Below, piece after piece: positions 4,426 to 5,561 of a stretch of DNA of 5,561 bases. The translations under genes and the position numbers were made by a program. The DNA is from Bacillota bacterium. Its GTDB lineage: Bacteria; Bacillota; Clostridia; DSM-8532. The first letter of the stretch is position 1. Every line of letters begins with the position of its first letter. The stretch lies in NCBI GenBank assembly GCA_023446675.1, contig JAEXPO010000597.1, forward strand, positions 1-5,561. Reading direction: 5' to 3'. The notes below the pieces were generated by a model, which did no database searches, had not been told where the DNA came from, and saw nothing but the letters and a program-made list of their open reading frames with translations.

Positions 4426-5316
4426 TTAAAATGTGCCCCCGTCTATATCATCTGAGCCCGCCAGGAAGCCCTGCCCCATTACAAAGGCTGTTGTTGCTAT
4501 ACGGGTACTGTTATTTCCTGCGGCCTGGGTAGTCGCTGTGGGATTGCCGGTAAGAGCAGCGTTGGAAAACATTGTAGCCTTGCTCTCATTTGTTACATTG
4601 CCCAGGCCAACATCCGTTGCGGTGAGAGTCACGGCTCCGGTCCTTCCCGCTACGCTGGAAACGGGAGAGGAAGGAAATAAAAGCTCCTGCCAGTTAGCCA
4701 AGGTGGAGGCTCCGGCGGATTTTAGAATATACGTCTTGCTTAAGTCGGTTCTAACGCATATGTCCCCCACCTCAGCCGTTAACGCCAGCATAGCCGTCTG
4801 AGTAGCTACCACAAAGGTATCCGATATGGCAATTGCCGGTAATACACCTGCGTCCAGCTTGCCATCTGCTCCCAGAACCGGTACATTTCCTGCGGCGCTG
4901 CCTGTATTCTTTGCGGCTGCTGTTCCCGCATCGGTTATTTTGCTTAAGGTCAGTGATGGAATATCCGAAGCGGCAAGCTGCGTGGCACCGGTTACTCTTC
5001 CTTTTGCGTCCACTGTAAGCTTAGTGTAGGTGCCTGCCGTAGCCCCGCTCCCCGCCAAAACAAGGGTTATGGTTTTATTGGCGCTGCCGTCAAAGGTCGT
5101 ACTTCCCGATGCGTCACCGGAAAACGTAAGGGTTCTGGCTGTAGTAAGCTTATCAGCCGTTTGCGCATTGGTAATATCCGGATTAATCAAAATCTTATCG
5201 GTTCCGTTACCAATGTAGAATTTCCCCTCATCAAGAACAAAAGCGGGTTCCCCCGCTTCCAGGGTAACTGCGCTGAAATTAGCCTGATTTCCTCTTTTTA
5301 GCTTTATTTTTCCCAT
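4426..5316 (-). CDS. phage tail fibre protein (296 aa) with shaft repeats
   Basis: A fibre protein with the same N-terminal module as its downstream neighbour (residues 1-45: KIKLKRGNQANFSAV....GEPAFVLDEGKFYIGNG). This is followed by low-complexity Thr/Ala/Gly shaft sequence: ADKLTTARTLTFSGDASGST (54-73) and AGTYTKLTVDAKGRVTG (94-110). The stretch TFVVATQTAMLAL..EVGDICVRTD..KTYIL (167-198) looks like the small beta domain that recurs in tail fibres. SSVAGRTGAVTLTATDVGLGNVTN (220-243) and ALTGNPTATTQAAGNNSTRIATTAFV (254-279) are classic fibre repeats. It ends DDIDGGTF. There is no obvious receptor-binding C-terminal domain, so it may be a spacer or scaffold fibre. ATG 5316 has AAAAGGAGG eight bases upstream. 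The stop lies 13 bp before the next fibre start. Confidence 0.87.
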   Translation of the reverse strand: MGKIKLKRGNQANFSAVTLEAGEPAFVLDEGKFYIGNGTDKILINPDITNAQTADKLTTARTLTFSGDASGSTTFDGSANKTITLVLAGSGATAGTYTKLTVDAKGRVTGATQLAASDIPSLTLSKITDAGTAAAKNTGSAAGNVPVLGADGKLDAGVLPAIAISDTFVVATQTAMLALTAEVGDICVRTDLSKTYILKSAGASTLANWQELLFPSSPVSSVAGRTGAVTLTATDVGLGNVTNESKATMFSNAALTGNPTATTQAAGNNSTRIATTAFVMGQGFLAGSDDIDGGTF

Positions 5317-5335
5317 GAAAAAAACCTCCTTTTAT

Positions 5336-5561
5336 TTAAAAAATGCCTCCGTCAACAGCGGCTCCAGTGGGGTCATTACCGTCGGTAAAATCGCCTCCGT
5401 TAATGGGCATAAACTCTAAAAAGTTTTTTAGTTCCGTCAGTTCCGTAACCGTCATTTTTAATGCGGCATCAATGAGATCCATGTTGTCGTTTTGAACATC
5501 GATGTCGTAATAGTCGTTTTTGTCAGGCTTTGTTAAACCATAGTTGATAGTTGTAATTGCC
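5336..5561 (-). CDS. short tail-tip/fibre protein, start at or just past the window edge
   Basis: 74 residues are visible, beginning AITTINYGLTKPDKNDYYDI and followed by NDNMDLIDAALK. This 'NYGL.KP...DYYD......N.D.ID.AL' pattern is the usual N-terminus of short tail-tip and fibre proteins in Firmicutes phages. The base before the first full codon is G, so the missing codon could be ATG, giving a 75-aa protein that starts two bases outside the window. The C-terminus (INGGDFTDGNDPTGAAVDGGIF) ends in a DGG-x-F motif like the next gene's DGGTF. The stop is 19 bp before the 296-aa fibre start, with that gene's ribosome site in the gap, so these are one operon. The role is probably an adaptor or short fibre. 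This is inferred from sequence pattern and position. Confidence 0.7.
   Translation of the reverse strand, partial: AITTINYGLTKPDKNDYYDIDVQNDNMDLIDAALKMTVTELTELKNFLEFMPINGGDFTDGNDPTGAAVDGGIF

Noticed and set aside
4135..4801. Long + strand ORFs opposite the fibre genes
   Set aside because: They are mirror frames of low-complexity Ala/Thr/Gly fibre sequence, have no ribosome sites, and face against the operon.
1..5561. CRISPR array, tRNA, insertion sequence or replication origin
   Set aside because: No regularly spaced repeats, cloverleaf, transposase or inverted-repeat ends were seen on either strand.

Overview
The window joins the 3' end of a spore-germination (ger) operon on the + strand to the tail-tip and lysis end of a prophage, or PBSX-like phage-tail element, on the - strand. 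The host is most likely an endospore-forming Firmicute, probably of the class Clostridia. The evidence is a GerAB/GerKB-family permease C-terminus, purine-rich Shine-Dalgarno sites (AAGGAGG type), moderate GC with AT-rich spacers, and phage genes of the Firmicutes XkdX/XhlA type. The species cannot be named from this sequence.

Layout. Positions 1-539 (+) hold the last ~107 codons of a GerB-type permease and a 70-aa two-helix membrane protein that fits the small D-type accessory subunit of germinant receptors. A perfect 10-bp inverted repeat (547-569) separates these from the convergent - strand genes. Reading the - strand in its own direction (right to left): the C-terminal end of a short tail protein at the window edge (5336-5561), two tail-fibre-like proteins with related N-termini (296 and 379 aa), a 74-aa unknown protein coupled to the second fibre by an ATGA overlap, and a 39-aa XkdX protein (2930-3049). 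A strong hairpin terminator follows (2879-2903). The lysis block comes next: an XhlA-type coiled-coil/membrane protein, an M15-family (VanY-like) endolysin with a small C-terminal peptidoglycan-binding-like segment, and an LLH-type holin-like protein. Last is a separate small gene (587-1013) with its own extended -10 promoter candidate. It resembles NHL/beta-propeller blades and is split by an apparent one-base frameshift.

How the parts fit. The fibre, 74-aa and XkdX genes form one closely spaced late operon for the tail tip and host recognition. After the terminator, XhlA, the endolysin and the LLH protein would carry out lysis. The frameshifted gene sits where phage cargo ('moron') genes often lie, between the lysis block and host DNA, so the prophage end probably falls between about 540 and 1205. 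Most of the window is ordinary prophage. The most unusual points are the broken, separately promoted blade-like gene, the lysis order with the endolysin between two membrane proteins, and the prophage lying directly against a germinant-receptor operon.
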